Shown: in pieces, positions 8,064-17,350 of the stretch | How the letters are laid out: every line of letters starts with the position of its first letter | Position numbering within the stretch: position 1 is the first letter of the stretch | From: Magnetococcales bacterium HCHbin5 | GTDB lineage: Bacteria; Pseudomonadota; Magnetococcia; Magnetococcales; Magnetaquicoccaceae | Reading direction: 5' to 3' | Assembly: GCA_002753505.1 (NCBI GenBank) | Contig: PEAG01000005.1 | Span: 23,109-87,108, forward strand | Length of the DNA: 64,000 bases | Notes under the pieces: model-generated | Seen by the model: the letters and a program-made list of their open reading frames with translations, nothing else | What the model was told of the DNA's origin: nothing | The model's database searches: none | Program-made: the position numbers and the translations under genes

Positions 8064-9614
8064 TCATACCCCCTGGCGCGGACGACCCCTTTTGTGGGCC
8101 AGTTTGTTCAGGGCGTTGATGAGGGCCTTGGCGGAGGCCACAATCACATCGGAGTCAGCACCCTGTCCCTGGGCCATCCGCTCCCCCTTTTCCAGCCGCA
8201 CAGTTACCTCTCCCTGGGCATCGGTGCCGCCGGTGATGGCATGCACCTGGTAGAGCTGCAACCGCATCTCCTTCAACTCCGGCACCACCTGGGAGATGGC
8301 CTGGAAGACGGCGTCCACCGGTCCCGCGCCCCAACTGGCTCCCCGCAGCTTTTCCCCCCGGACATCCATCTCGACGGCAGCCACCGGGGTATCCTGGGTA
8401 CCCGAGGCCACATGCAGTCGGATCAGGCGATAATGCTCGGTCTCCCGGATCACCTCATCATCGACCAGGGCCTCCAGATCTTCGTCGAACAACTCCTGTT
8501 TTTTGTCGGCTACCTCCTTGAAACGGCGGAAGGCCCGGTCCAGATGTTCGGCAGAGAGTTCGTAGCCCAGAATTTCCAACCGGTCCCGGAAGGCGTGGCG
8601 GCCGGAATGTTTGCCCAGGACCATGCGGCTGTCGGTCAGCCCCACCGAAGCGGGGGTCATGATCTCGTAGGTTGTCGCCTCTTTCAGTACCCCGTCCTGG
8701 TGAATGCCCGCCTCATGGGCAAAGGCGTTGGCTCCCACGATGGCTTTGTTGGGTTGGACGGGAAAGCCGGTGACCACCGAGACCAGTTTGGAGGCCCGGC
8801 TGATTTCGGTGGTGACCACGCCTACCTGGAAGGGGAGCAGATCCTTGCGGGTGCGAATGGCCATGACCACCTCTTCCAGGGCGGCGTTGCCGGCCCGCTC
8901 CCCCAGGCCGTTGAGGGTACACTCCACCTGTCGCGCCCCTTGCAGGATGGCCGACAGGGAGTTGGCTACCGCCAGGCCCAGGTCGTTGTGGCAATGGACC
9001 GAGATGACGGCCTGTGCAATATTGGGCACCCGTTCCACCAGGGTGCGAATGCGGTCCCCGAATTCGTGGGGCAGGGTGTAGCCGACGGTATCGGGTATAT
9101 TGACCGTGGTGGCTCCGGCTGCAATGACCGCTTCGACGATGCGGCAGAGAAAATCCATATCGGTACGGCCAGCATCCTCGGCGGACCACTCCACATTGCG
9201 GGTATATTTTCTCGCATGCCGCACGGCTGCCACCGCCGCTTCCACCACCTGGTCCGGTTGCATGTTCAGCTTATGCTTCATGTGGATGGGGCTGGTGGCG
9301 ATAAAGGTGTGTATGCGGGGGTCTGCGGCTTCGGAGAGGGCGGCCCAGGCGCGGTCAATATCGGCGATGGTCGCCCTGGCCAAGCCGGCAACACTGCACT
9401 CCCTGATGGTGGCGGCCACCTTCTGGACAGCCTCGAAATCGCCCTGAGAGGCCATGGGAAAGCCGGCCTCAATCACATCCACCCGCAATTTTTCCAATTG
9501 CTTGGCGATGCGCACCTTTTCGTCCACGGTCATGGAGGCTCCGGGAGACTGTTCGCCATCCCGCAATGTGGTATCAAAGATGATTATTTTTTCTTCGGCC
9601 ATCACAGCACCCAT
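8064..9614 (-). CDS. leuA: 2-isopropylmalate synthase
   Basis: LeuA condenses acetyl-CoA with 2-oxoisovalerate, the first committed step of leucine synthesis. The 516-residue protein has the aldolase-type TIM barrel with the catalytic and metal-binding signature FDTTLRDGEQSPG near the N-terminus, and the second signature HCHNDLGLAVANSL. A linker is followed by the C-terminal regulatory (LeuA dimer) domain that gives leucine feedback inhibition. Two in-frame ATGs (9614 and 9602) are possible and neither has a clear Shine-Dalgarno. It is a single gene here, not next to leuBCD. Confidence 0.97.
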   Translation of the reverse strand: MGAVMAEEKIIIFDTTLRDGEQSPGASMTVDEKVRIAKQLEKLRVDVIEAGFPMASQGDFEAVQKVAATIRECSVAGLARATIADIDRAWAALSEAADPRIHTFIATSPIHMKHKLNMQPDQVVEAAVAAVRHARKYTRNVEWSAEDAGRTDMDFLCRIVEAVIAAGATTVNIPDTVGYTLPHEFGDRIRTLVERVPNIAQAVISVHCHNDLGLAVANSLSAILQGARQVECTLNGLGERAGNAALEEVVMAIRTRKDLLPFQVGVVTTEISRASKLVSVVTGFPVQPNKAIVGANAFAHEAGIHQDGVLKEATTYEIMTPASVGLTDSRMVLGKHSGRHAFRDRLEILGYELSAEHLDRAFRRFKEVADKKQELFDEDLEALVDDEVIRETEHYRLIRLHVASGTQDTPVAAVEMDVRGEKLRGASWGAGPVDAVFQAISQVVPELKEMRLQLYQVHAITGGTDAQGEVTVRLEKGERMAQGQGADSDVIVASAKALINALNKLAHKRGRPRQGV

Positions 9615-9722
9615 GATCCAAGCAACACAACCGGAGAGTTGGTATCTCCTCCTGCGGGGACTCCCCGGGGATGGAGTATAGGAGGTAGAGTCTATTTGTT
9701 GCTATAAAGTTCTGTATTGCAG

Positions 9723-9760
9723 CAAAAAAAAAGCGGTCATGGATGGGGCCAAGAACCGCT
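9723..9760 (-). terminator. Rho-independent terminator of tRNA-Pro
   Basis: On the minus strand the stem AGCGGT...ACCGCT is followed directly by nine T residues. It lies just downstream of the 3' CCA of the tRNA gene, a textbook intrinsic terminator. Confidence 0.88.
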
Positions 9761-9778
9761 CACAGCCATGATAAATTT

Positions 9779-9855
9779 TGGTCGGGACGAGAGGATTTGA
9801 ACCTCCGACCCCTAGCACCCCAAGCTAGTGCGCTACCAGTCTGCGCCACGCCCCG
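9779..9855 (-). tRNA. tRNA-Pro, anticodon GGG
   Basis: This is a 77-nt cloverleaf with encoded CCA. The acceptor arm CGGGGCG pairs with CGTCCCG (one G-T pair). The anticodon stem CTAGC/GCTAG encloses the loop TTGGGGT, which gives anticodon GGG. The T arm contains GGTTCAAATCC. It reads CCC and CCU proline codons. A good promoter lies upstream and a terminator downstream, so it is an independent transcription unit. Confidence 0.96.
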
Positions 9856-9866
9856 AAACGAAAGGC

Positions 9867-9895
9867 ACTCTACGCCACTCTTGCTCTTCTGTCCA
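9867..9895 (-). promoter_or_regulatory. Sigma70-type promoter for tRNA-Pro
   Basis: On the minus strand TGGACA is separated by exactly 17 bases from TAGAGT. The -10 ends about 11 bases before the 5' end of the tRNA. Spacing and position both fit a housekeeping promoter. Confidence 0.7.
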
Positions 9896-10487
9896 GTCTT
9901 CATCATGCGCCCCCCAGCTTTCTTTGCTCTCGGGCCCCATTTTTTTTGCAATCGGTCGGCACAGAGCTTGCGATGGAGGTTGGCAAGGGTGGCCTGTCGC
10001 CAAGGTAAAATTTTCCAGATCGGTTTTTTTGAGGAACTTCCCGTGAACATCTCCAATATCGCTGACTTTCTTGTTAGCCAGGTCGTCAAGACGGCCGCCG
10101 GTTTGCAGCAGCAGAATAAAGACAATAGCAACCAAGGGGTTATCAAGCCGCAACGGGACAAGTTGCCGCAAAGATCGGTGGAATCCAACCGGGTTCACAC
10201 CCCCTCTTCAGCCTATCGGGTGACCATCTCCTCGGCGGCGATGCAAAAGATGGCCGCTTCCGTCTAGCGGCAGGCAGGCCGTTTTTTCCCGGTCGTTCCG
10301 TGCAGGATCGACCGCCGGCACGGCAAAAATTTCCTCTCCGGGTGGGGGCGGCACTTTTGGAGAGGAGAGGCCGGGCATGTTTATCCACCTCCCGCCGGTA
10401 GTCACAAAGGGGCGGTGGTTAACCGAAGACCCTGCCCGGCTCTGACTGCGCCCCTGTTTCAGTCTCGACTTGTACGATCCGTCTGGA
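9896..10487. other. Intergenic region without a convincing gene
   Basis: About 590 bases lie between the tRNA promoter and the M48 protease gene. Several open frames exist on both strands (for example minus 9833..10198 and 10208..10405). None has a clear ribosome binding site, and one reads into the tRNA. I see no certain feature. Confidence 0.5.
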
Positions 10488-11357
10488 TCAGGGTTTTTCT
10501 ACTGCTTTTTCCGCATGATAGGCACGGTAAATCGGCATCACCTCAGTGAGGGTTGCCTGGTTCTGGGCGATGCGGGTATCGTCACTCGGGTGGGTTGAAA
10601 AAAATTCCGGTGGGGCACCTTTCCCTTGGTGTGCTTCCGTCTTGAAGCGACTCCACAGCGCAACCGCCTTTTCCGGGTTGTACCCGGCCATCGCCATGAA
10701 ATACATACCCATCCGGTCGGCTTCCGACTCGTGCAAACGGCTGTAGGGGAGCAGTACGCCATAGGTGGCTGCGGCGCCGAAGCCGGCGGCCAGCAGTTTT
10801 GCTTTGGCCTGATCAGCCGCAGAGGCGTTGCGCGTAGCCGTTCCCGCAGCGGTTGCAGAGAGCGCGGCGGTAGCCGCCGAGAGCAACAGTTTCTGACTGC
10901 TGCGTTCGCCGCTGTGCTGGGCGATTGCGTGCGCCACTTCATGTCCCAATACGGCTGCCAACCCCTCTTCATCCCGGGTGATGGACAACATGCCGGTGTA
11001 TACCACGATTTTCCCTCCTGGCATGCAAAAAGCGTTGGCCGTTTTGTCATCATCCACCAGGGTATACTGCCAGTCATAACCGTTGAGCTGTTGGGATAAC
11101 TGGTTTGCAGCCATGTAGGTCTCGACTGCCTGTTGAATACGGCTGCCGACCCGGCGTACCATTTCCGCTTCCTTGCCACCATCGATCACATCGGCTGTTT
11201 GGAGAAATTTATCATAGGCCTGTGCCGAGGCGGCCATTGACTGGCTGGATGGTATCAACATCAGGCGGCTGCGTCCCGTCAAAGGCACACTCTGGCAGGC
11301 GATCAGCAACACGCTGCACAAACCCAGCACACACCCGGCAAGCCAATTTTTTTTCAT
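10488..11357 (-). CDS. M48-family lipoprotein metalloprotease (LoiP/YggG-like)
   Basis: This 289-residue protein begins with a lipoprotein signal peptide (hydrophobic stretch ending LLIAC, with the Cys as lipidation site), so it is probably anchored in an outer or inner membrane facing the periplasm. The zinc protease motif is HEVAH (LGHEVAHAIAQHSG). The third ligand region is SRLHESEADRMGM. This matches peptidase family M48 and the small LoiP/YcaL type, which takes part in outer-membrane protein quality control. It is monocistronic, with about 400 non-coding bases upstream. Confidence 0.9.
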   Translation of the reverse strand: MKKNWLAGCVLGLCSVLLIACQSVPLTGRSRLMLIPSSQSMAASAQAYDKFLQTADVIDGGKEAEMVRRVGSRIQQAVETYMAANQLSQQLNGYDWQYTLVDDDKTANAFCMPGGKIVVYTGMLSITRDEEGLAAVLGHEVAHAIAQHSGERSSQKLLLSAATAALSATAAGTATRNASAADQAKAKLLAAGFGAAATYGVLLPYSRLHESEADRMGMYFMAMAGYNPEKAVALWSRFKTEAHQGKGAPPEFFSTHPSDDTRIAQNQATLTEVMPIYRAYHAEKAVEKP

Positions 11358-11758
11358 GAACGTTTTCCCGTCGATGTCTCAATGAAGGGGCGTTATCTTT
11401 GTTGTCCGCCAATGTAACCGAGCCTGTTTTGCTTGTGCAAGGCAAAACAGAGATCTGTTGACATTCCTTCTGCATGGGGAGAGACTGCTCCTGCCGGGTA
11501 AAACGAAGCTGGGCTCTGCTGGCGAGCAGCCCAGCAGGGATAACTTGGTCGGGCTTTACCGAGCCAATGGATAAGATGAGGAGCGTAACTCCCCTCGTGT
11601 TTTTTTCGTTGGGTGGTAGACCCGTCACGCCTCAAAAAACGCAGTCCGGAACTCGTAGACGTCGGGGTGCCAGCGGGTGCTGGGAGTGTTTTGAAAGTGC
11701 TTGCACGCGACGGCTGTTTGTATTATTCGCGCTGAACCAGCGCACGGGAGGAAATGCA
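11358..11758. other. Intergenic region with several hairpins upstream of the ATPase/TOPRIM module
   Basis: This 400-base stretch separates the protease from the AT-rich defence-like module. It holds several potential stem-loops, among them GGGCT...AGCCC near 11514-11535 and CTTGGT...ACCGAG near 11544-11562. I see no gene in it. It could carry the promoter of the module. Confidence 0.4.
11578..11606 (+). terminator. Possible rho-independent terminator
   Basis: GAGGAG-cgtaa-CTCCCCTC is followed within three bases by a run of seven T residues on the plus strand. The stem is short and imperfect, and no obvious plus-strand transcript ends here. Confidence 0.3.
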
Positions 11759-12901
11759 GTGGTAAAAAAAAAAGCGATGGATCAGTTTCGCATTAATCGA
11801 ATCGAGATAACAAATTTCAAGGCAATTGATAAAATTGAGATGGACTTCTTTCTGCCAAAGATGAAAGCTGACCCTGACATTTATGTTATGGGAAGCCGAA
11901 ATGGATTAGGCAAGACATCGATTCTTGAGGCATGCACTTTGCTTTCCCTCGCTGCTCATAGTGTCGAGAAGAGATGGAATGTTAGTAGGATACCAGAAAT
12001 TTCTATGAATCTATCGGAGTTGTTCATTAGATCGGGAGCGGAGACCGCTTCTGTTTCTGGTGAATTTTCATTAAATGAAAGCTCCATAACTGTTTCCGTG
12101 AATTTGTCAAAGGATGGAATCATAAAAATTGATGGAGATTCTGAGAAAATCAGGAAGATCTTGCCCGGGAACAGTTCTACAGAAGAGTTGGTCGAACGTT
12201 TTTTTATGTTGCAAGCTGGTTACAACATGGAGCCAGTTATTATGCAGCCTTGCCTGTATTTCCATAGCTATAGAAAAGTCCAAGAAGGCAATCCCGAACT
12301 GGGCATGATGGTAGAGTCAGACAGGATTCACAGGCGCATGATGATCCGAACACCTTATGGTAGGGTGGGTATTGCGCCGAACGGAAACATGTTTGTCAGC
12401 ACCTTTAAGTTACAGATTCTGCGTGCCATGATGGGCAAAGCTAATTTGTTTGAGCGTCTTGACAGCAAAAATGCTGATGAAACTCTTGATCGGCTTAATG
12501 GATTGATCGATAGGTATGCTGGAGGAAAAATTGCCAAGCTCCGCCCGTCTCCGGATAATACTGTTGATTTCCGAATTTCTCCCGTGGGTGGTGGGGAGTC
12601 GTTTGCCTTTGATGGGCTCAGTTCTGGTCAGAAAGAGATCATATCTACCCTTTTTCTGATTTGGTACTATACACGGCAGAAGCCATGTCTTATCTTGATC
12701 GACGAGCCGGAACTCCATCTGAATGCTGAATGGCATCGTGATTTTGTTCAACAAGTGTTTAAATTGGCACCAAACAACCAATATATTATCGCGACACATA
12801 GTGAGGATATTTTTAAATCAGTCAATGAGGATCGGCGTCTCTTTTTTGGATTGAGTAACAATGAACCATCACGTCGAAACGTGGTGGAGAATGTTCGATG
12901 A
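11759..12901 (+). CDS. ABC-type AAA ATPase (AriA-like) of a putative antiphage module
   Basis: This protein of about 380 residues is an SMC/ABC-type ATPase of the AAA_15/AAA_21 group. The N-terminus is typical (FRINRIEITNFKAIDKIEM). Walker A is GSRNGLGKTSIL, the ABC signature is LSSGQKEIIS, Walker B is CLILIDEPELHLN, and a His switch follows (IIATHSED). I start it at GTG 11759 because GGGAGG lies about 8 bases upstream; ATG 11777 is the alternative. Ten consecutive A residues occur within codons 2-5. The stop overlaps the next gene as ATGA. The gene is visibly more AT-rich than its neighbours, a sign of transfer. Paired with a TOPRIM protein, it resembles AriA of PARIS; the exact system is inferred. 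Confidence 0.82.
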   Translation: MVKKKAMDQFRINRIEITNFKAIDKIEMDFFLPKMKADPDIYVMGSRNGLGKTSILEACTLLSLAAHSVEKRWNVSRIPEISMNLSELFIRSGAETASVSGEFSLNESSITVSVNLSKDGIIKIDGDSEKIRKILPGNSSTEELVERFFMLQAGYNMEPVIMQPCLYFHSYRKVQEGNPELGMMVESDRIHRRMMIRTPYGRVGIAPNGNMFVSTFKLQILRAMMGKANLFERLDSKNADETLDRLNGLIDRYAGGKIAKLRPSPDNTVDFRISPVGGGESFAFDGLSSGQKEIISTLFLIWYYTRQKPCLILIDEPELHLNAEWHRDFVQQVFKLAPNNQYIIATHSEDIFKSVNEDRRLFFGLSNNEPSRRNVVENVR

Positions 12902-13803
12902 TTTCCGTCCAAGTTGGAGGAACCCCGGATCTGGTCCGGCAGGGCCGTGCTCGCCACAAGTTGTTTGTTGAGGGTGGTGGTGGCGATGTTATCGATTTTG
13001 AATTTCTCAAGATCTTTCTCCCTATGATTGACATTGAGGTCATGGGGGCATCTTTTCACTTGAAAAGCGTTGCAACAGCCCTCCATCCCTACCACCCGGA
13101 TTACTATTTTCTAATTGATCGCGATCATCATGACGATCAGACAGTCAATAATTCTTGGCAGAAATTTCCTGATCCCGATACATCAAATTTATTGATCTGG
13201 AAAAAGAAGGAAATTGAAAATTATTTTTTGGACATTGACTACCTCCAGAGGTCAAACTGGATAAAGAGTACGTATAAAGGGAGCGAAGGAAGAAAGAAAC
13301 TTGAAGCAAAGATTCAGAAGATTGCTACTGATCGTATATATATGGAGGTTGCCAATAGTGTTATATTGACAATTCGCGAAGAACAAAAAAGGACATGGAT
13401 CGAAATTTTCTCGAATCCATCCCAATTTACAAGTATTGAAACCTCAATTAACATGCTTCTTGGCAGAAATGAATTCCAGGAACGAGCCGAGGTTGTAGCT
13501 GATTCCGTTCACGGGGATAATATCAGGAGGATGTTCAACAAAACGTTTGATGAAATGTCCGGTGGGTCGATACCGCTTGACTTGAATCGAGGAACTTGGC
13601 TGGCTCGCATGAGCGGAAAGGAAATACTGACTCAAATTGTCAGTAATTGTTTCCAGGTGAGGGGGCGTGATGGTAAACCTGTTCAAGGTGGTACACAGTA
13701 TATCGAGGTGATTAAAGATCTCGCAAGACAGGAACTGCAGAACCAACCTTATGATTTTAAAGAGTTATACGGGCTTATCGACAGCCGGACAAGAGGCCCG
13801 TGA
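12898..13803 (+). CDS. TOPRIM/DUF4435-like protein (AriB-like), partner of the ATPase
   Basis: This 301-residue protein is translationally coupled to the ATPase (ATGA overlap). TOPRIM hallmarks are visible: a conserved Glu after a hydrophobic strand (KLFVEGGGGDVIDFEF, about residues 20-36) and a DxD motif at the end of another (YYFLIDRDHHDD, about 70-80). IWKKKEIENYFLD follows, resembling the 'EnYl' segment of DUF4435 proteins. In PARIS systems the DUF4435 protein AriB is a toxin nuclease held by the ATPase AriA and released by phage triggers. The rest of the protein is helical and not recognised. Base composition is AT-rich like the ATPase. Other ATPase/TOPRIM pairs (OLD-like) remain possible. 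Confidence 0.7.
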   Translation: MISVQVGGTPDLVRQGRARHKLFVEGGGGDVIDFEFLKIFLPMIDIEVMGASFHLKSVATALHPYHPDYYFLIDRDHHDDQTVNNSWQKFPDPDTSNLLIWKKKEIENYFLDIDYLQRSNWIKSTYKGSEGRKKLEAKIQKIATDRIYMEVANSVILTIREEQKRTWIEIFSNPSQFTSIETSINMLLGRNEFQERAEVVADSVHGDNIRRMFNKTFDEMSGGSIPLDLNRGTWLARMSGKEILTQIVSNCFQVRGRDGKPVQGGTQYIEVIKDLARQELQNQPYDFKELYGLIDSRTRGP

Positions 13804-14016
13804 CCGGGAATGAGTGTTGTGTTGTTTTGCTGTCTTGCGGATTACAGAGGTTCTTTTCTCCTGGGGGATGCTCCTCTTCCAGGCAACCGGGGGCAAGGCG
13901 GTCGCGGCCATGCCGTGCCGCGCGTCCGTTTCACGGTCCCACTCCAGCCGTTTGCGTTCGCAAAAATCAAACAGATGCCCTGCCGTTTTGCCGTTGTCTT
14001 TTTCCCAAAAGGGCAT
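13765..14016 (-). CDS. Possible small or truncated ORF divergent from gatC
   Basis: From ATG 14016 the minus strand encodes 83 residues and ends inside the 3' end of the TOPRIM gene. The start has AGGA 5 bases upstream. The first 50 residues look protein-like and charged (MPFWEKDNGKTAGHLFDFC). The last 30 (SVIRKTAKQHNTHSRSR) look like read-through of unrelated DNA. One reading is a gene whose 3' end was cut off when the AT-rich module inserted. I do not recognise it, and it may be spurious. Confidence 0.35.
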   Translation of the reverse strand: MPFWEKDNGKTAGHLFDFCERKRLEWDRETDARHGMAATALPPVAWKRSIPQEKRTSVIRKTAKQHNTHSRSRASCPAVDKPV

Positions 14017-14070
14017 TATCTTCCTCGTTGTGCCCTGATGTGCCCCACTGTATACGGATTGTACAAACCC

Positions 14071-14358
14071 ATGTCCATTGATGCCCAGACTGTCAAACAT
14101 GTCGCCACCCTTGCCCGCCTGCAGGCCTCTCCTACCGAGGTGGAGGCCTATGCCGAGCAGCTTTCCCGCATTCTGACCTTGATGGAAACATTGAACAGCT
14201 TGCCAACAGAGGGCGTGATGCCCATGTCCCACGCGGTGGATATTCCCATTCCTGAACGTGATGATGTGGTCTGCCATACCGATCAGCGCGAGGCTCTCCT
14301 TGCCTGTGCGGCCGATACCGATCAGGGCCACTTTCGCGTCCCGAAAATTATTGAGTAG
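14071..14358 (+). CDS. gatC: Aspartyl/glutamyl-tRNA amidotransferase subunit C
   Basis: GatC is the small stabilising subunit of the GatCAB amidotransferase, which converts Glu-tRNA(Gln) or Asp-tRNA(Asn) to the amidated forms. The 95-residue length and the N-terminal pattern [25 protein letters not shown] are typical. So is the end with R-(E)-D-xV...[11 protein letters not shown]. The ATG at 14071 gives the normal size; the longer frame upstream is not supported. It is the first gene of gatC-gatA-gatB, with a 14-bp gap to gatA. Confidence 0.95.
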   Translation: MSIDAQTVKHVATLARLQASPTEVEAYAEQLSRILTLMETLNSLPTEGVMPMSHAVDIPIPERDDVVCHTDQREALLACAADTDQGHFRVPKIIE

Positions 14359-14372
14359 GAGTCTCTACCCCC

Positions 14373-15827
14373 GTGGATCTCTCCCACATATCCCTGACAG
14401 ACGCAGCCGAACTGCTGCGCAGCCGATCGCTCTCAGCCGTGGAACTGACGCGCCATTTCCTGAACCGGATCGAGACAACCGATCCCACCCTGAACGCCTT
14501 TATCACCGTGGATGCAGCCGGTGCCCTGGCCGCCGCCGAGGCTGCCGACTTGCGTTTGGCTCAGGGGCAGGCTACGCCTCTTACCGGCATTCCCCTGGCC
14601 ATCAAGGATCTGTTCTGCACCCAGGGCCTGCGGACCACCTGTGCCTCAAAAATGCTCCAACACTTTGTCCCCCCCTACGAATCAACGGTGACCCGTCGAT
14701 TGAAAGCGGCCGGTGCGGTGGTGTTGGGCAAGACCAATATGGATGAGTTTGCCATGGGCTCCTCCAACGAAACCTCTTTTTTTGGCCCGGTACGCAACCC
14801 GTGGGACCATGACCGTACCCCTGGCGGCTCTTCCGGGGGGTCGGCTGCCGCCACCGCTGCCGGTCTCTGTCTTGCCGCCATCGGTACCGATACCGGCGGC
14901 TCGATCCGCCAACCGGCCGCCCTCACCGGCACCACCGGTCTGAAGCCAACCTATGGACGGGTCTCCCGCTATGGCATGATCGCCTTTGCCTCTTCGCTGG
15001 ATCAGGCCGGCCCCATGACCCGCAGCGTCGCCGATGCAGCCACTCTCCTGCAAGCCATGGCCGGCCACGATCCGCTGGACTCCACCAGCATCGACGCCCC
15101 GGTACCCGACTACCAGAGCGGGCTTACCACCTCCATGCGTGGGATGCGTATCGGTATTCCGGCCGAATATTTTGCCGACGGACTGGCCGATTCGGTCCGA
15201 CGCGGGGTTGAGCAGGCCATGGAGACCTTTCGATCCCTGGGTGCCCAGTGCCTCTCCCTCTCTCTACCCTCTACGGCCTACGCCATTCCCACCTATTACA
15301 TCATCGCTCCGGCAGAGGCCTCTTCCAATCTGGCCCGTTATGATGGCATCCGGTTCGGCCATCGCTGTGCGGATCCGCAGGATTTACAGGAGATGTATGC
15401 CCGCAGCCGCTCCGAAGGGTTTGGCGCAGAGGTCAAACGGCGCATCATGCTCGGTACCTATGTCCTCTCCTCCGGTTATTATGATGCCTATTATCGAAAG
15501 GCACAGAAGGTGCGGCGGCTGATTGCCGACGATTTTCAATCCGCGTTCACCCAGGTGGATCTGCTGCTGACGCCGACCACACCGGAGACGGCGTTTCGGA
15601 TTGGTGAAAAAAACAGCGACCCCGTGCAAATGTACCTGTCCGACATTTTTACCATCAATGTCAATCTGGCGGGTTTGCCGGGCCTTTCGCTCCCCTGCGG
15701 GTTTGATGAGAACAACCTGCCTGTCGGTGTGCAACTGATTGGCCGTCCCCTGCAAGAGGCTACCCTGCTGGCCGCCGGACACGCTTTTCAACAGGTCACC
15801 GATTGGCATCTGCGGAGGCCGTCATGA
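14373..15827 (+). CDS. gatA: Aspartyl/glutamyl-tRNA amidotransferase subunit A
   Basis: GatA is the amidase subunit that releases ammonia from glutamine. The 484-residue protein carries the amidase-signature catalytic Lys ([10 protein letters not shown]). It also has the Ser cluster ([16 protein letters not shown]) and the nucleophile region ([13 protein letters not shown]). The start is GTG with AGGAG about 11 bases upstream. Its stop overlaps the gatB start (ATGA). Confidence 0.97.
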   Translation: MDLSHISLTDAAELLRSRSLSAVELTRHFLNRIETTDPTLNAFITVDAAGALAAAEAADLRLAQGQATPLTGIPLAIKDLFCTQGLRTTCASKMLQHFVPPYESTVTRRLKAAGAVVLGKTNMDEFAMGSSNETSFFGPVRNPWDHDRTPGGSSGGSAAATAAGLCLAAIGTDTGGSIRQPAALTGTTGLKPTYGRVSRYGMIAFASSLDQAGPMTRSVADAATLLQAMAGHDPLDSTSIDAPVPDYQSGLTTSMRGMRIGIPAEYFADGLADSVRRGVEQAMETFRSLGAQCLSLSLPSTAYAIPTYYIIAPAEASSNLARYDGIRFGHRCADPQDLQEMYARSRSEGFGAEVKRRIMLGTYVLSSGYYDAYYRKAQKVRRLIADDFQSAFTQVDLLLTPTTPETAFRIGEKNSDPVQMYLSDIFTINVNLAGLPGLSLPCGFDENNLPVGVQLIGRPLQEATLLAAGHAFQQVTDWHLRRPS

Positions 15828-17314
15828 GCCAGGATATGTCATCCTTTGCGGGCACGGACCGCTATGAGATTGTGGTCGGTTTGGAAGTTCATGCCCAGAT
15901 GCGGACCCAATCCAAAATATTTTGTGGCTGTCCCACCCGGTTTGGTGCGGCGGCCAACACCCAGATCTGCCCTGTGTGTGCCGCCTTTCCCGGTGTGCTG
16001 CCGGTACTCAACCGGGAGGTGGTCAACATGGCGATCAAAACCGGCTTGGCCATTCATGGCCAGGTGCGGCTGTTGAGCGAGTTTTCCCGCAAAAACTATT
16101 TTTACCCTGATCTGCCCGCCGGCTATCAGATCAGCCAATATGAGCTGCCTATCGTGGAGCATGGCCATCTGCTGATCACGCCGACAGCCGATCTGCCGCC
16201 AAAACGCATCGGTATCACCCGCATCCATATTGAGGTGGACGCGGGCAAAAGCATGCATGAGGGGATTCAGGGGGCCTCCTGGGTGGATTTGAACCGCACG
16301 GGAACCCCTCTGATGGAGATCGTCTCTGAGCCGGACCTGCGTTCCGCGCTCGAAGCCGGGGAATATCTGAAAAAATTGCGTGCCATTGTGCGCTATTTGG
16401 GGGTGTGTGACGGCAACATGGAGGAGGGCTCTTTTCGCTGCGATGCCAATGTGTCGGTCCGGCTGCGGGGAGAGAGCCGCTTGGGTACCCGGTGTGAGCT
16501 GAAAAATTTAAACTCCATTCGCAACGTGATGCGGGCCATCGACTATGAGGCGGTCCGGCAGATCGACCTGATAGAGAGTGGCGAGCGGGTGATACAGGAG
16601 AGCCGGTTGTGGAACGCCGATCTGAACAGCAGTCGTTCCATGCGCGGCAAGGAGGATGCGCATGACTATCGCTATTTCCCGGAGCCCGACCTGCCGCCGC
16701 TGCGTATTTCAGCAGCGCGTATCGAGTCGGTGGCGGCCTCCATGCCGGAGTTGCCGGATGCCAAGGCGACCCGCTTGCAGACGGAGTATCAGCTTTCGGA
16801 GTATGATGCGGGGGTTTTGACCGCCAGCCAGGCGTTGGCAGACTATTTCGAGGCGGTGGCCCGGTATACGGCTGAATTGGGCCATCCCAACCCCAAGATG
16901 GCGGCCAATTGGGTGATCGGCGAGTTGGGCGGTCGTCTCAACAAGGATAACCTGGAGATTCAGCAATCCCCCATTTCGGTTCAGCAGTTGGGCAAACTGG
17001 TGGCCATGATTCAGCAGGGGGTTATTTCAGGAAAAATTGCCAAAGAAATTTTTGAAACCCTCTTTACGGACGGGGGAGATCCTCAACACATTGTGGAACA
17101 AAAAGGACTCCAACAGGTTACGGACAGTGCCGCCATTGAGGAGGCTGTCGAGCAGGTTTTGGCCACTTATCCAGAGGATGTTGCCCAATATCGGGCTGGC
17201 AAGGGCAAGGTACTTGGCTTTTTGGTGGGCCAGATCATGAAAGCCACCCAGGGCAAGGCCAATCCGGCGTTGGTCAATCAGCTGTTGCGGGCCAAGTTGG
17301 ACAAGCGGTTATGA
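15824..17314 (+). CDS. gatB: Aspartyl/glutamyl-tRNA amidotransferase subunit B
   Basis: GatB binds the misacylated tRNA and activates the side chain with ATP. The 496-residue protein begins [13 protein letters not shown] and has the zinc-site cysteines ([17 protein letters not shown]). The GatB signature region [13 protein letters not shown] appears here as [19 protein letters not shown], and the C-terminal YqeY-like tail ends in [16 protein letters not shown] 15824 overlaps the gatA stop by 4 bp, so I prefer it to the track's upstream start. Confidence 0.97.
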   Translation: MSQDMSSFAGTDRYEIVVGLEVHAQMRTQSKIFCGCPTRFGAAANTQICPVCAAFPGVLPVLNREVVNMAIKTGLAIHGQVRLLSEFSRKNYFYPDLPAGYQISQYELPIVEHGHLLITPTADLPPKRIGITRIHIEVDAGKSMHEGIQGASWVDLNRTGTPLMEIVSEPDLRSALEAGEYLKKLRAIVRYLGVCDGNMEEGSFRCDANVSVRLRGESRLGTRCELKNLNSIRNVMRAIDYEAVRQIDLIESGERVIQESRLWNADLNSSRSMRGKEDAHDYRYFPEPDLPPLRISAARIESVAASMPELPDAKATRLQTEYQLSEYDAGVLTASQALADYFEAVARYTAELGHPNPKMAANWVIGELGGRLNKDNLEIQQSPISVQQLGKLVAMIQQGVISGKIAKEIFETLFTDGGDPQHIVEQKGLQQVTDSAAIEEAVEQVLATYPEDVAQYRAGKGKVLGFLVGQIMKATQGKANPALVNQLLRAKLDKRL

Positions 17315-17350
17315 TGCGGTATTGTGATCCCGTTGGTACACGAAAATGCG

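Noticed and set aside
9649-9690. Palindromic GC-rich sequence upstream of leuA, considered as a leader attenuator
   Set aside because: CGGGG-ACT-CCCCG can pair, but I found no leucine-rich leader peptide and no terminator T-run, so attenuation is not supported.
9833-10198. Minus-strand ORF with a segment ([20 protein letters not shown]) resembling box I of tyrosine recombinases, next to a tRNA gene
   Set aside because: The frame runs over the tRNA promoter and into the tRNA itself. There is no ribosome binding site, and nothing after the segment looks like an integrase. The similarity is short and probably chance; a decayed integrase remnant cannot be excluded.
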